Assembly (NCBI RefSeq): GCF_014697425.1
Contig: NZ_JACJRU010000033.1
Location: 1 to 64,000, forward strand
Direction: 5' to 3'
DNA: 64,000 nucleotides
Origin: Nostoc sp. FACHB-110
GTDB taxonomy: Bacteria > Cyanobacteriota > Cyanobacteriia > Cyanobacteriales > Nostocaceae
The translations under genes and the position numbers were made by a program. Position 1 is the stretch's first letter; the number at the start of each line of letters is the position of its first letter. The notes beneath the pieces are model-generated. The model was given only the letters and a program-made list of their open reading frames with translations. It did not search any database and was not told where the DNA came from. Positions 63,958 through 64,000 of this stretch are shown here, in pieces.

Positions 63958-64000
63958 ATGCCTAAAGCAATTTGGAACGGTGCAACTTTAGCACAAAGCG
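63958..64000 (+). CDS. 5' end of a DUF427 family gene
   Basis: The first 14 codons read MPKAIWNGATLAQS, which is, from memory, the standard opening of DUF427 proteins (small beta-fold proteins, about 95 residues, function unknown). The gene is cut by the window edge. Confidence 0.75.
   Translation, partial: MPKAIWNGATLAQS

Overview
This window looks like chromosomal DNA of a filamentous, probably heterocyst-forming cyanobacterium (Nostocales, Nostoc/Anabaena-like). The reasons are an NtcA ortholog with its own GTA-N8-TAC site, many copies of the HIP1 octamer GCGATCGC (for example at 718 and 891), heptameric STRR-type repeats (GAAGTATGAAGTGTG) between genes, a XisI-family gene, a tocopherol cyclase, plastid-like pyruvate dehydrogenase E2 and many cyanobacterium-restricted DUF families. 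No rRNA operon, CRISPR array or complete insertion sequence was seen.

Layout. 1-6.6 kb: ntcA with a DUF3084 membrane coiled-coil gene and a YqgF-like nuclease gene on the minus strand, divergent from fabI, hisB and a lone ABC ATPase. 7-20.6 kb: a polysaccharide export protein, a secreted DUF1400 hydrolase, a band-7 protein, folP, tpiA, a dynamin-like GTPase, an orphan xisI, a conserved-TM-helix (MscS-related) channel, an SRPBCC protein, two overlapping small genes and a LOG-family enzyme. 20.7-27.3 kb: recQ, two paralogous membrane micropeptides, an acyl-ACP/acyl-CoA synthetase and YlqD.

27.6-38.7 kb is the accessory part: a P-loop ATPase followed, across a MITE-like insertion, by a protein with a degenerate P-loop-like domain and TPRs; an Rpn/DUF2887 nuclease-like gene with a perfect 48-bp minisatellite; the E2 gene pdhC; a patatin phospholipase; an MFS transporter; and a single-chain GmrSD-like (DUF262+DUF1524) endonuclease. 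The ATPase/TPR pair has the look of an undescribed two-component NTPase system.

38.8-46.8 kb: tandem duplicated metallophosphoesterases, a proline/serine/threonine-rich membrane protein, tocopherol cyclase and tRNA-Arg(CCU). A 2.2-kb mini integrative element is inserted in the 3' half of the tRNA. It is bounded by a 37-bp perfect att repeat (43357-43393 and 45561-45597), encodes a tyrosine integrase and a SAP-like 98-residue protein, and carries paired GAATATG motifs at 11-bp pitch that look like integrase arm sites.

46.8-64 kb: core lipid and envelope genes. On the minus strand plsX-fabH-fabD-plsC form one fatty acid/phospholipid cluster; then pepA, a Uma2-family gene whose 3' end is duplicated around a hairpin element, an EcsC protein, an alpha/beta hydrolase, a second acyltransferase, metG with a near-consensus promoter, a NYN (LabA-like) gene overlapping an LptC-like lipoprotein gene, the PBP4-type peptidase dacB, and the first codons of a DUF427 gene running off the end.

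All functions are read from motifs by eye; no database search was possible. Start codons were moved from the longest reading frame where a better ribosome binding site or family start was visible (ntcA, the export protein, patatin, GmrSD-like gene, tocopherol cyclase, Uma2).
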